Positions 1 to 5,273 are shown, counted from the stretch's first letter. The stretch: DNA of 6,136 bases from Candidatus Bathyarchaeota archaeon UBA185 (GCA_002495485.1 DAFH01000115.1:1-6136), one strand, 5' to 3'. Program-made: numbers and translations. Notes: a model not told the origin generated them from the letters alone.

Positions 1-113
1 CCTCCTTCTACGAGAAAATCGACCAGTTTCCCAGTGGTCTTCTCGTCGGATGTCCCGTCTGGTGTGAGCGGTGTCGCCATCGGGACAATTATTCCCTCAA
101 TCTTGCCTTTCAT
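1..113 (-). CDS. DapA / N-acetylneuraminate lyase family aldolase, N-terminal fragment
   Basis: Only the first 37 codons are inside the window; the gene runs off the left edge. The start is ATG at 113-111. The N-terminus reads MKGKIEGIIVPMATPLTPDG and continues to a LVDFLVEG segment. A short basic start, a G-(I/V)-x-x-P-x-x-TP-(F/L) strand and then an LVDFLVE helix is the standard opening of the class I (Schiff-base) pyruvate aldolase TIM barrel that includes dihydrodipicolinate synthase, N-acetylneuraminate lyase and 2-keto-3-deoxygluconate aldolase. The catalytic Lys and Tyr lie outside the window, so the substrate cannot be decided. It starts 36 nt after the stop of the upstream cyclase-family gene on the same strand, so the two are probably co-transcribed and act in one degradative pathway. 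A lysine-biosynthesis role is less likely in that setting, but this is inference. Confidence 0.82.
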   Translation of the reverse strand, partial: MKGKIEGIIVPMATPLTPDGTSDEKTTGKLVDFLVEG

Positions 114-149
114 GCTGGGTCAATCCTGAGTTCTGTGCCGACCTACGTC

Positions 150-818
150 CTATCGGTCATCGTTGCGGATAGGAACTCCGATCACTCTGGCGGGTGCCCC
201 ATCTCCACCTTCCAATTTGATTGGCATGCAAATCATCAGGATTCTCTGCCCCACAAACTGTTTGAGAGCTTTGCTTAGAGATTCTATGATGAATACCCCG
301 TTCCCGAGGAGTGTTTTGTGAGCGACTGACGCGGGCGCCTTGAACTGTTCGATGCTCAGAAAGTCGATGCCAACCGCTCGTACCTTCTTCGACACCAAGT
401 AGTCTGCGCCATCTTGGGTGATGTACGTATAGTTCTCTCTAATCGCATCCTCTCCCCACCGTTCGCTGCAACCTGTGAAGCAAACCACGATGTCGTCTTG
501 ACCGATGCGACGGTGCGCACGAAGATCTTCAGCAGTGATCCCGCTCCCAATTCTCTTCCTAGAGAAATCTGCGACGTACGCTTCTCCAATCAGCTTGTTT
601 AGGGGAATCTGGTCAATGCCTATTCCACCCTCGATGAAGTGATTCGGGGCGTCGAGATGCGTCCCGGTGTGGGATCCCATCGTAAGCCTTGTCAGGTTTA
701 CCCCATCTCTAGCCAGAATGGCGTATCTCTCAAACGAAGGTGAAGGATCGCCTGGATAGATCGGCATCCCGTTCCTCAAGTGATGGGTTAGGTCGACGGC
801 CTTGTCGAACTGGTACAA
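150..818 (-). CDS. Cyclase / kynurenine formamidase-like metal-dependent hydrolase
   Basis: A 222-residue member of the cyclase family (PF04199), which includes kynurenine formamidase KynB and isatin hydrolase; the length is typical. The N-terminal VDLTHHLRNGMPIYPGDP (residues 8-25) is the usual entry strand. HTGTHLDAPNH at 50-60 is the family metal motif, with His50, His54 and Asp56 as expected divalent-metal ligands and His60 as an active-site base. A second conserved block, VAHKTLLGNGVFIIESL (165-181), supplies His167 and Glu179. The end, GGDGAPARVIG (204-214), is also canonical. These enzymes cleave amide or cyclic amide bonds of small cytosolic substrates. No other kynurenine-pathway gene is visible, so N-formylkynurenine is only one possible substrate. 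The start is TTG at 818-816: an in-frame TGA lies eight codons upstream (842-840), the next internal Met is residue 18, and GGTG five bases upstream can act as a ribosome-binding site. A DapA-like aldolase follows 36 nt downstream. Confidence 0.9.
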   Translation of the reverse strand: MYQFDKAVDLTHHLRNGMPIYPGDPSPSFERYAILARDGVNLTRLTMGSHTGTHLDAPNHFIEGGIGIDQIPLNKLIGEAYVADFSRKRIGSGITAEDLRAHRRIGQDDIVVCFTGCSERWGEDAIRENYTYITQDGADYLVSKKVRAVGIDFLSIEQFKAPASVAHKTLLGNGVFIIESLSKALKQFVGQRILMICMPIKLEGGDGAPARVIGVPIRNDDR

Positions 819-844
819 TTCCGCACCGGACAGGGAAATTCAAC

Positions 845-852
845 TCATACTT
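845..852 (-). promoter_or_regulatory. Weak TATA-like element for the cyclase-aldolase unit
   Basis: On the minus strand the stretch around 845-852 reads AAGTATGA, centred about 30 bp ahead of the TTG start at 818. That spacing would give a transcript with little or no leader. The match to an archaeal TATA box is poor and no clear purine-rich BRE precedes it, so this is a position-based guess. Confidence 0.2.
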
Positions 853-890
853 AGCTTGTCTCGCCCTGCTGCGACACTTTCCGGTCTTTA

Positions 891-905
891 CCATTCCATG
901 AATGG
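891..905. promoter_or_regulatory. Inverted repeat in the divergent promoter region (possible operator)
   Basis: CCATTC (891-896), a 3-nt spacer, and GAATGG (900-905) form a perfect 6-bp inverted repeat. It lies midway in the 148-bp gap between the divergently transcribed cyclase (start 818) and coiled-coil (start 967) genes, just upstream of the TATA-like element of the latter. A shared regulator site is a natural reading; no regulator is identified. Confidence 0.3.
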
Positions 906-919
906 AAGAGTTACGACTT

Positions 920-928
920 GCATATTTG
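920..928 (+). promoter_or_regulatory. Candidate TATA box for the coiled-coil gene
   Basis: GCATATTTG, centred near 924, would place transcription start at about 950 and leave a leader of roughly 17 nt before the ATG at 967. That leader contains GGTG (956-959), a short Shine-Dalgarno-like match seven bases from the start codon. The match to an archaeal TATA box is only moderate. Confidence 0.35.
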
Positions 929-966
929 CCGCTGCAGATTCTCCATGTCACAATCGGTGCAGCGTA

Positions 967-1365
967 ATGAGCGAGATTGGAATCGAGAAGGTGGTTGTTG
1001 AGCTGAACGGTTTCAGACAGCGAACCGCCATGATAAAGGAAGAGATCGCAAAGGTCAGCAGGGCCCTGAACGAGCGTGCGCAGCAGCTGAACGATATGGT
1101 GAACAAGAGTCTCGGCCAGCTTCGAGACCAGCTTGGCGGAACCACGTTGTCAGGCTTCCTGTCACTACAGGGAAGGTACCAGTCTGGCGAGATGAATGAT
1201 CAGGACTACAACGCCCAGAAAGACTACTACAAGGGCGAGATGGCCAATATGATCCGGAAGCTAGACGAGTCGAAGAAGCTCATGATGATAATGGCTCAGC
1301 TCGACGCTCGACCGCCTGGAGCGTCGCAAGCGCCACCAGGTCCGCCTCGGCCTTCGCCTCAGTAG
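967..1365 (+). CDS. Small coiled-coil protein with proline-rich C-terminal tail
   Basis: Encodes 132 residues. ATG at 967 is preferred over in-frame upstream codons because GGTG lies seven bases upstream and because the upstream extension would run through the divergent promoter region and into the cyclase start. Residues 20-57 form a charged, heptad-like helix (KEEIAKVSRALNERAQQL). Residues 58-90 form a linker with a GRYQSGEMNDQDYNAQKDYY segment resembling SHOCT-type short helical-hairpin motifs. Residues 91-112 are a second helix rich in Met and Lys. The tail from 114 is almost all Pro, Gly, Ala and Ser (RPPGASQAPPGPPRPSPQ). There is no signal peptide or membrane segment, so it should be cytosolic. 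I do not recognise the family. A helical protein with a proline-rich partner-binding tail recalls adaptor or ESCRT-III/Cdv-type partners, but no PRC barrel or other Cdv domain is present, so that is speculation. It is transcribed alone. Confidence 0.8.
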   Translation: MSEIGIEKVVVELNGFRQRTAMIKEEIAKVSRALNERAQQLNDMVNKSLGQLRDQLGGTTLSGFLSLQGRYQSGEMNDQDYNAQKDYYKGEMANMIRKLDESKKLMMIMAQLDARPPGASQAPPGPPRPSPQ

Positions 1366-1393
1366 TCCCACTTCTGATATTTCGTCCAAATGT

Positions 1394-1409
1394 CCTAGCA
1401 ACAGCTAGG
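1394..1409. terminator. Hairpin between convergent genes (possible bidirectional terminator)
   Basis: CCTAGC (1394-1399), loop AACA, and GCTAGG (1404-1409) make a perfect 6-bp stem with a 4-nt loop. It sits in the 89-bp gap between the convergent coiled-coil gene (stop at 1365) and exported-protein gene (stop at 1455). No strong T tract follows on either strand, and archaeal termination depends more on T-rich stretches, so the role is inferred from position and symmetry. Confidence 0.4.
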
Positions 1410-1454
1410 GCTCTATCATGCGAGGCTTCCGGATAGGAGCTCGGATTCTCGGTC

Positions 1455-1919
1455 TCAGACTATTCCAGTAGATATGCTGATGTCGACGGGCGTGAAGAGT
1501 CCCGGTTGCACTGTGACCGTGATGGGCAGGTTACTGCATCCGACGTAGTCGCACTGCGAGAATGTGACCGAGTAGGTTCCAGGTTGCAACGGGACTTGAA
1601 ATGGCGATTCGAGAGCGCAACGGTCGACGAGGGCCCAGCTGAGCTGGACTTCCCGAGCCTGCCCGCTCGCTGATGTGATGATGAGGTTTGGACCAGAGGC
1701 AGGTTGGGACCCGGTTAGACCACAGACCGGGGAGACGCTAGCAATGCTGGCACTCCCGGCTATTCCCTGATGAGAGAGGAAAAGGTGGTTGAAGCCGAAG
1801 GTATGGCCCGTCGAGAGAGAACCCGTGCTTAGAGAAGGCATGGTCGCTATTGCATAGGCAGTAGCCGCAAGGATCGTTGCTAGGAAGACGACTACGAGTA
1901 TGGGTGTAGCCCTTTTCAA
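1455..1919 (-). CDS. Exported or membrane-anchored protein with four cysteines, beta-rich domain
   Basis: Encodes 154 residues of unknown function. The N-terminus is MKRATP followed by a hydrophobic helix (about residues 6-27): a signal peptide or N-terminal membrane anchor that places the rest outside the cell. The mature part is rich in Ser, Thr, Gly and Val with four cysteines (66, 101, 123, 128), suitable for two disulfides outside the membrane. VPLQPGTYSVTFSQC (109-123) resembles the closing strands of carboxypeptidase-regulatory/transthyretin-like beta sandwiches; the C-terminus (VTVQPGLFTPVDISIS) is also strand-like. No catalytic motif is seen. The start is TTG at 1919-1917: there is no ATG or GTG before the in-frame TAA at 1967-1965, and the KR pair before the hydrophobic helix suits a membrane-targeting N-terminus. 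It is downstream of the TrmB-family gene on the same strand, with its own TATA-like region in the 81-nt gap. Confidence 0.8.
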   Translation of the reverse strand: MKRATPILVVVFLATILAATAYAIATMPSLSTGSLSTGHTFGFNHLFLSHQGIAGSASIASVSPVCGLTGSQPASGPNLIITSASGQAREVQLSWALVDRCALESPFQVPLQPGTYSVTFSQCDYVGCSNLPITVTVQPGLFTPVDISISTGIV

Positions 1920-1954
1920 AGGACGAACCCTATCGGGTTTTGCGTCTCGGTCTT

Positions 1955-1970
1955 CGATATAGATTTATCG
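1955..1970 (-). promoter_or_regulatory. TATA region with inverted repeat ahead of the exported-protein gene
   Basis: The minus strand reads CGATAAATCTATATCG. Its A/T-rich core gives a TATA-like box centred near 1960, predicting transcription start around 1934 and a leader of about 15 nt before the TTG at 1919. The outer CGATA and TATCG form 5-bp inverted arms around the box, so a repressor could cover it. This suggests transcription independent of the upstream regulator gene. Confidence 0.45.
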
Positions 1971-2000
1971 ACAGTGGACAATCGCGGAAGAGGAGCCCAC

Positions 2001-2801
2001 CTAGATTCTCCTGGCCTTTAGCCAGTAGTACTCGAAATACCGCTCCTGGACCCCCGCGTATTCTTCATCTGAGAGTCTGAACGCGATTCTAGAGCCGGCC
2101 TCCGAGGGCATCTCAAGATTCCAGAGATATGTGACGATCGAGTCTCGCCCGTCAACCGAGCAGACATTGACGGGACGGGGAGACTCTTCGCTCGGTTCCG
2201 AGATCACTCCAACCTCCGCCTGCTCGGACAATGCGGAGAGACTCTTCTGATCGACAAATCGCGGATTGGCGAAAGAGACGATCTTCACAGCGACACCACG
2301 TTCTCTCGCGGCTTTGATCGGTGCACGCAGATCCTCCACATCTTGAGGAATCACCGTTGCGAGTTGTAGATAGGCGCGAGTCTTGGCGCTCTGGATCAAC
2401 TCGCTCTGTTTGTCGGCGATCTTGTCGCCGCCGTGTATTACCCAGAGGCTGATGTGTTTGACGACCTCTCTCCGTTCGTAGATCGCCTGTAGATCACGTC
2501 GCATGAGATTGGTGAATGCTTCCATCTCTGACTGTTTCTGTTCGAGTTCGAGCTCCGCAACCGACCGTGGAGGGTTGGATTCATAGATAACCGGTCTCCC
2601 CGGTCGGGCCCGGATCCACTTTCTCTTCTCAAGCCCTTCTAGGGTTCCGTAGACTCGTGCATATGGGATCTTGACGCTCTCGCTTATCTCGTAGGGTGTC
2701 GCGGGTCCGTCGAAGATCAATTTGAGGTAGGTCTTGATCTCGTACTCTGTCAGTCCGTGGTCTTTTAGTATCCGATGCAGATTTTCGTCTATTCGCGACA
2801 A
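2001..2801 (-). CDS. TrmB-family transcriptional regulator
   Basis: Encodes 266 residues with TrmB-family layout. Residues 8-75 are the winged helix-turn-helix (PF01978 type): LTEYEIKTYLKLI opens it, ATPYEISESVKIPYARVYGT is the recognition helix-turn-helix, and LEKRKWIRARPGRPVIYES gives the third helix and beta wing. A charged helix at 80-115 should be the dimerising coiled coil. Residues 116-266 form the alpha/beta effector domain of the PLD-like TrmB type (SLWVIHGGDKI, then AYLQLATVIPQDVEDLRAPI and AVKIVSF); the ligand cannot be read from the sequence. Family members bind sugars, redox signals or other metabolites, and repress or activate. The start is TTG at 2801-2799, forced by an in-frame TAG at 2819-2817 and the absence of another Met before residue 93. 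The promoter lies so close that the mRNA may be leaderless. Possible targets are its own promoter and the neighbouring divergent region. Confidence 0.93.
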   Translation of the reverse strand: MSRIDENLHRILKDHGLTEYEIKTYLKLIFDGPATPYEISESVKIPYARVYGTLEGLEKRKWIRARPGRPVIYESNPPRSVAELELEQKQSEMEAFTNLMRRDLQAIYERREVVKHISLWVIHGGDKIADKQSELIQSAKTRAYLQLATVIPQDVEDLRAPIKAARERGVAVKIVSFANPRFVDQKSLSALSEQAEVGVISEPSEESPRPVNVCSVDGRDSIVTYLWNLEMPSEAGSRIAFRLSDEEYAGVQERYFEYYWLKARRI

Positions 2802-2815
2802 TTTTCTCGGGTTGA

Positions 2816-2842
2816 CCTACCTTTTTGCATAAATAGGGTAGG
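2816..2842 (-). promoter_or_regulatory. TATA box bracketed by an inverted repeat (probable autoregulatory operator)
   Basis: On the minus strand TATTTATG (2835-2828) is a TATA-like box centred about 30 bp from the TTG start, which implies a transcript with almost no leader. It is flanked exactly by CCTACC (2816-2821) and GGTAGG (2837-2842), 6-bp inverted arms whose centres are 21 bp apart, two DNA turns. A dimeric wHTH protein bound there would block the TATA box. A further GGTA lies at 2870-2873. Operator function is inferred from symmetry and position. Confidence 0.5.
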
Positions 2843-2861
2843 GGGGATTAGATGTTTTTCC

Positions 2862-2869
2862 TTAAAATA
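2862..2869 (+). promoter_or_regulatory. TATA-like element reading rightward from the TrmB upstream region
   Basis: TTAAAATA on the plus strand resembles an archaeal TATA box and is divergent to the TrmB-family gene. It would place transcription start near 2892, inside the 15-nt palindrome at 2886-2900. No protein-coding gene follows on this strand, so if active it would make a non-coding transcript across 2892-3145. Confidence 0.3.
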
Positions 2870-2885
2870 GGTAACGTACACGCAG

Positions 2886-2900
2886 GCGTCAAGTTGACGC
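2886..2900. promoter_or_regulatory. Perfect 15-nt palindrome (7-bp arms, one central base)
   Basis: GCGTCAA-G-TTGACGC is perfectly symmetric around 2893. It looks like a dimeric regulator site and lies where transcription from the TATA-like element at 2862-2869 would start. As RNA, a 1-nt loop cannot form directly, so a shorter stem with a wider loop would be needed, which favours a DNA-level operator. GTTGAC also occurs at 2811-2816, ahead of the TrmB start. Confidence 0.4.
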
Positions 2901-3107
2901 TCACGTGCTCGTCTCCGGTTCAGATTCTGTCTCTACGGAACGGCATAACGGACGACTCAATCAAACGGTCGGATGTCAGGGATAGCGATGTAGCCGGAGA
3001 CGCGTAGCTTGTGCAAGACAGAGAGGCTATGGCTCACGAGTCCCGGTGAGCCGAGTAGCAAGTGCCCGGGGGCCAACGATTCCTGGCAGTGGTATCCCTG
3101 AAGCCCC

Positions 3108-3123
3108 GTAAGTTCGTAAGTTC
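3108..3123. repeat. Tandem duplication of an 8-mer
   Basis: GTAAGTTC occurs twice head to tail (3108-3115 and 3116-3123), followed by the related GTTAATGC. It lies just downstream of the stop codon of the zinc-ribbon membrane protein. Probably a slippage duplication; no function is indicated. Confidence 0.6.
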
Positions 3124-3141
3124 GTTAATGCTCGAAGTACG

Positions 3142-3642
3142 TTACTGACCCGTCATGGGCCTGCCATTGCGAGGAAGCTTCGTCCCACAATTCTTGCAGA
3201 AAAGCGCATCAGCGGGATTCACCGTCTTGCAGTTGGCGCACGTTCTGAGCGTTGTCCGAATCGTCTCTTCCTGGGCTGACGCTACCGTCCTGTGAGCAAA
3301 TCTAGACCCGGTGCCTCCGAGAAACCCCCAGATTGGAATCGCGAGCACTAAGAAAAGAATCGTGTCGCCTCCAACATTTTCTGGAAGCTTTGCCGCGCTA
3401 ATGGCCACGTAGACTATTCCGGCAATGACTCCGACTATTACACCGTTGCCGATGGCGTGATCTGGATCCGCGAACCCAGCGAGGGCACCCGATATTGCGG
3501 GTATAGTAATGAAAATGACAAGGTCGATGGAGCTGAAATTTGACATGGCATCGGTGGTGACGGCGAATATGTCGAGCAGGACGCCAACTAGGACGCCGAC
3601 GAGGATTGAGAGCTCGCGATGTTGGAGCCTGGGGTAGGACAT
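3142..3642 (-). CDS. Four-helix membrane protein with C-terminal zinc ribbon
   Basis: Encodes 166 residues starting at ATG 3642-3640. Hydrophobic segments at about 11-30, 40-58, 66-85 and 93-112 predict four transmembrane helices rich in Gly, Val, Ile and Ala, with GALAGFADPDHAIGNGVIVG linking the second and third. A short charged linker (113-134) leads to a zinc ribbon, CANC (135-138), ten residues, CKNC (149-152), with the FCKNCGTKLP ending typical of archaeal zinc-ribbon tails. The ribbon should face the cytosol and bind one zinc through Cys135, 138, 149 and 152. The helices have no transporter or enzyme motif I recognise; the glycine-rich pattern resembles DUF5518-type small archaeal membrane proteins, but that comparison is from memory. 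The function is unknown; a membrane-tethered scaffold or sensor is possible. There is no strong TATA box upstream. The stop codon lies inside the outer arm of the repeat-rich element at 2871-3145. Confidence 0.87.
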   Translation of the reverse strand: MSYPRLQHRELSILVGVLVGVLLDIFAVTTDAMSNFSSIDLVIFITIPAISGALAGFADPDHAIGNGVIVGVIAGIVYVAISAAKLPENVGGDTILFLVLAIPIWGFLGGTGSRFAHRTVASAQEETIRTTLRTCANCKTVNPADALFCKNCGTKLPRNGRPMTGQ

Positions 3643-3702
3643 TTAGAACGGGAACCGATCAGTTCAATGCAGATCCCACTGTTCTTATCTGTGATCGTAT
3701 CA

Positions 3703-3768
3703 ATTCTCGAAAATCCGGGTAAACGAGGTTGTGGACCTTTCTATCTGATTATCGAAAAATCGGGTAAA
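3703..3768. repeat. Two near-identical 21-nt direct repeats, 45 bp apart; possible tandem T-rich terminators
   Basis: ATTCTCGAAAATCCGGGTAAA (3703-3723) and ATTATCGAAAAATCGGGTAAA (3748-3768) match at 18 of 21 positions and start 45 bp apart. On the minus strand each reads TTTACCCG followed by a run of four or five T. The first on that strand lies 11 nt after the aminotransferase stop codon, so they could be tandem terminators for it. They also lie upstream of the zinc-ribbon membrane-protein gene and could instead be a pair of regulator sites. Confidence 0.5.
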
Positions 3769-3779
3769 GGGAAGAGTCT

Positions 3780-5189
3780 CTATTCTGCTTTCTGAATCTC
3801 TCTAAAGCTGTCCTCAGCCGCGGCCAAGACCCGCTCGACGTCAGTATCATCATGGGCCGCTGTGGTCATCATTCTCTCAGTTCCATCCGGGTGCAGGTAG
3901 ACTCCTCGGTGAAGCATCAGGTTCCGAAAGTTTCGAAACTTCTCGAAGTCGCTCTGGAGAGTGTGACGATAGTTGAGAATCTTCTTCGCTTCCGTGAAGT
4001 ACAGCTGGAACATTGGACCGACGCCCTGAACTATTCCGGTCTGATGGTAGCGTGCCATCAGGTCTCTTAGACCCTCGACGATCTGGGCGCCTATCAGATG
4101 CATCTGCTTGAAAGCTGCGCCATCATTCTTGAGCAACTCGTCAAGAGTCACATTAGCAGCCGCCAGACACATCGAGTTTCCGTTGTAGGTTCCTCCGTAG
4201 CCGATCTTGCCCGGTCCGATCATTCCCATCACATCTCTTCGACCGGCTACTGCTGCGATCGGCGTTCCTCCGCCGAGCGCCTTCGCGTAGCATGCGATGT
4301 CGGGCTTCACACCGTAGAATTCCTGCGCACCACCTAGCGCGATTCGAAATCCCGTCAGGACCTCATCGAAGATCAGTAAAACGTCATACTTGTCCGCGAG
4401 TTCTCGAACCGATTTGAGATAATCGTCTTTGGGAGGAATGATTCCGGCACTTCCCATGATCGGCTCGCAGATTATCGCGGCGAGGTCGTTCGCGTTCCTC
4501 TTCAGAGCCCTCTCTAGGGAAACTGGATCGTTCCAAGGCGCGACCACGACGGTGCGAGATATCCCATCTGGTATTCCGGGATAATAGGGCAATTTGGAAG
4601 GTGCCTGTTCAAGCCCCGCGACAACTGACGGAGATTCTACGCTGAAAAGGACGTAGTCGTGATGTCCGTGGTAGTGTCCCTCGAACTTGAGGATCTTGTC
4701 GCGTCCGGTGAAGGCTCGTGCGATCCGGATTGCCTCCATCGTCGCTTCGGTTCCGGTGTTCGCGAAGCTGACCAGTTCCGCGGATGGCACTCCGGACTCG
4801 ATCTTCTTGGCAACTTCCACCTCCAGTTCGGTCGTTGTGCCAAGCATGGTCCCGTTGCGGATCTGCTCGTTTATCGCCGAGAGGATGGCTGGGTGCGAGT
4901 GTCCAAGGACAACGGAGCCATAGCTTGAGAGCAGGTCGACGTACTCGTTATCGTCCACATCCCAGACTCTCGAGCCGAGACCCTTCTTGAAGAGAATCGG
5001 GAATGGGTCGTGAGCGTAGACTCTCACGTTTGAGGAAGCCCCGGACGGGAGGTGTCGCTTTGCCTCCTCGTAGAGTGCGAAGGATCGCGAGAATTGCGAG
5101 ATGACCTGTGCTGGCTGTCTTGTGAGCCTCTTCTCTGCTTCAGCTCTGGCCTGGCTGATGGCGGATTCCGCTTCGACTTGTGTGAACAA
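3780..5189 (-). CDS. Class III PLP aminotransferase, glutamate-1-semialdehyde aminomutase-like
   Basis: A 469-residue cytosolic fold-type I PLP enzyme. Family marks in order: HLPSGASSNVR (46-56); GHSHPAI (96-102); SFANTGTEATMEAIRIAR (141-158), the phosphate-binding region; FEGHYHGHHD (169-178); LLIFDEVLTGFR (271-282), with Asp275 as the pyridine-nitrogen partner; CYAKALGGGTPIAAVAG (300-316), with Lys303 as the Schiff-base lysine; and YGGTYNGN (331-338). These match the glutamate-1-semialdehyde 2,1-aminomutase superfamily. The segment after HGHHD (about 179-215) lacks the KAGSGVATLGLPDSPGV-like gating loop of true HemL, and no haem gene is nearby, so another amino-group transfer is more likely. 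Length exceeds the usual 430 because of a charged N-terminal helix (1-35). The start is TTG at 5189-5187, fixed by a TGA at 5195-5193; ATG codons just upstream are out of frame. It has its own promoter and no partner gene on the same strand nearby. Confidence 0.93.
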   Translation of the reverse strand: MFTQVEAESAISQARAEAEKRLTRQPAQVISQFSRSFALYEEAKRHLPSGASSNVRVYAHDPFPILFKKGLGSRVWDVDDNEYVDLLSSYGSVVLGHSHPAILSAINEQIRNGTMLGTTTELEVEVAKKIESGVPSAELVSFANTGTEATMEAIRIARAFTGRDKILKFEGHYHGHHDYVLFSVESPSVVAGLEQAPSKLPYYPGIPDGISRTVVVAPWNDPVSLERALKRNANDLAAIICEPIMGSAGIIPPKDDYLKSVRELADKYDVLLIFDEVLTGFRIALGGAQEFYGVKPDIACYAKALGGGTPIAAVAGRRDVMGMIGPGKIGYGGTYNGNSMCLAAANVTLDELLKNDGAAFKQMHLIGAQIVEGLRDLMARYHQTGIVQGVGPMFQLYFTEAKKILNYRHTLQSDFEKFRNFRNLMLHRGVYLHPDGTERMMTTAAHDDTDVERVLAAAEDSFREIQKAE

Positions 5190-5229
5190 CCATCATCCCA
5201 GCCTTTGATCGAGTTAGGGCCGCCCGCGC

Positions 5230-5237
5230 TATAAAAA
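5230..5237 (-). promoter_or_regulatory. TATA box for the aminotransferase gene
   Basis: The minus strand reads TTTTTATA (5237-5230), inside CTTTTTATAG, a good archaeal TATA match. Transcription should start near 5208, giving a leader of about 19 nt. The leader holds a purine-rich GGGATGATGG directly before the TTG start, which may help ribosome binding. Confidence 0.6.
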
Positions 5238-5273
5238 GATGTATTTTTTCGGTGATTTTGTTACGGTTTCGAA

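Larger units (their letters stand above)
2871..3145. ncRNA. Candidate structured RNA or repeat-rich intergenic element
   Basis: This gene-free stretch has many long complementary arms. Outermost, GTAACGTAC (2871-2879) pairs with GTACGTTAC (3137-3145). Inside, CGTCTCCGGTT (2910-2920) pairs with AGCCGGAGACG (2992-3002): 11 pairs including one G-U. GGCTCAC (3031-3037) and GTGAGCC (3046-3052) form a hairpin extended by GCTA (3026-3029) with TAGC (3056-3059). TCAGGGATA (2976-2984) matches TATCCCTGA (3093-3101) and would make a pseudoknot with the 2910/2992 helix. GGGGC (3069-3073) can pair with GCCCC (3103-3107). I recognise no tRNA, 5S, SRP or RNase P signature. A rightward transcript could come from the TATA-like element at 2862-2869, but its predicted start leaves out the outer 5' arm. 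A leftward one could be the 3' part of the 3142-3642 mRNA ending at the T-rich CTATTTT (2870-2864). The strand is therefore undecided. Confidence 0.35.

Noticed and set aside
802..966. N-terminal extension of the coiled-coil gene back to TTG at 802 (55 extra residues)
   Set aside because: It would run through the divergent promoter region and overlap the cyclase start; the added residues show no domain, and ATG 967 has a ribosome-binding-like GGTG.
2438..2632. Second minus-strand frame inside the TrmB gene
   Set aside because: It lies wholly within the regulator's coding sequence in another frame and is compositionally a shadow.
2871..3145. RNase P, SRP or 5S RNA identity for the repeat-rich region
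   Set aside because: I could not find the conserved cores (for example GAGGAAAGUC of RNase P, the SRP GGAAG-type loop, or the 5S CCGAAC stretch) on either strand.
2871..3145. Mobile element (MITE) flanked by the 9-bp inverted repeats
   Set aside because: No direct target duplication is seen outside the arms (2862-2870 versus 3146-3154) and the arms are short for terminal repeats.
3852..4337. Plus-strand open frames of about 70-80 codons inside the aminotransferase gene (also around 4659-5234)
   Set aside because: They are antisense to a strongly supported enzyme gene and contain no recognisable domain.
3780..5189. Naming the aminotransferase hemL
   Set aside because: The superfamily motifs are right but the GSA gating-loop sequence is absent and no haem genes are nearby.
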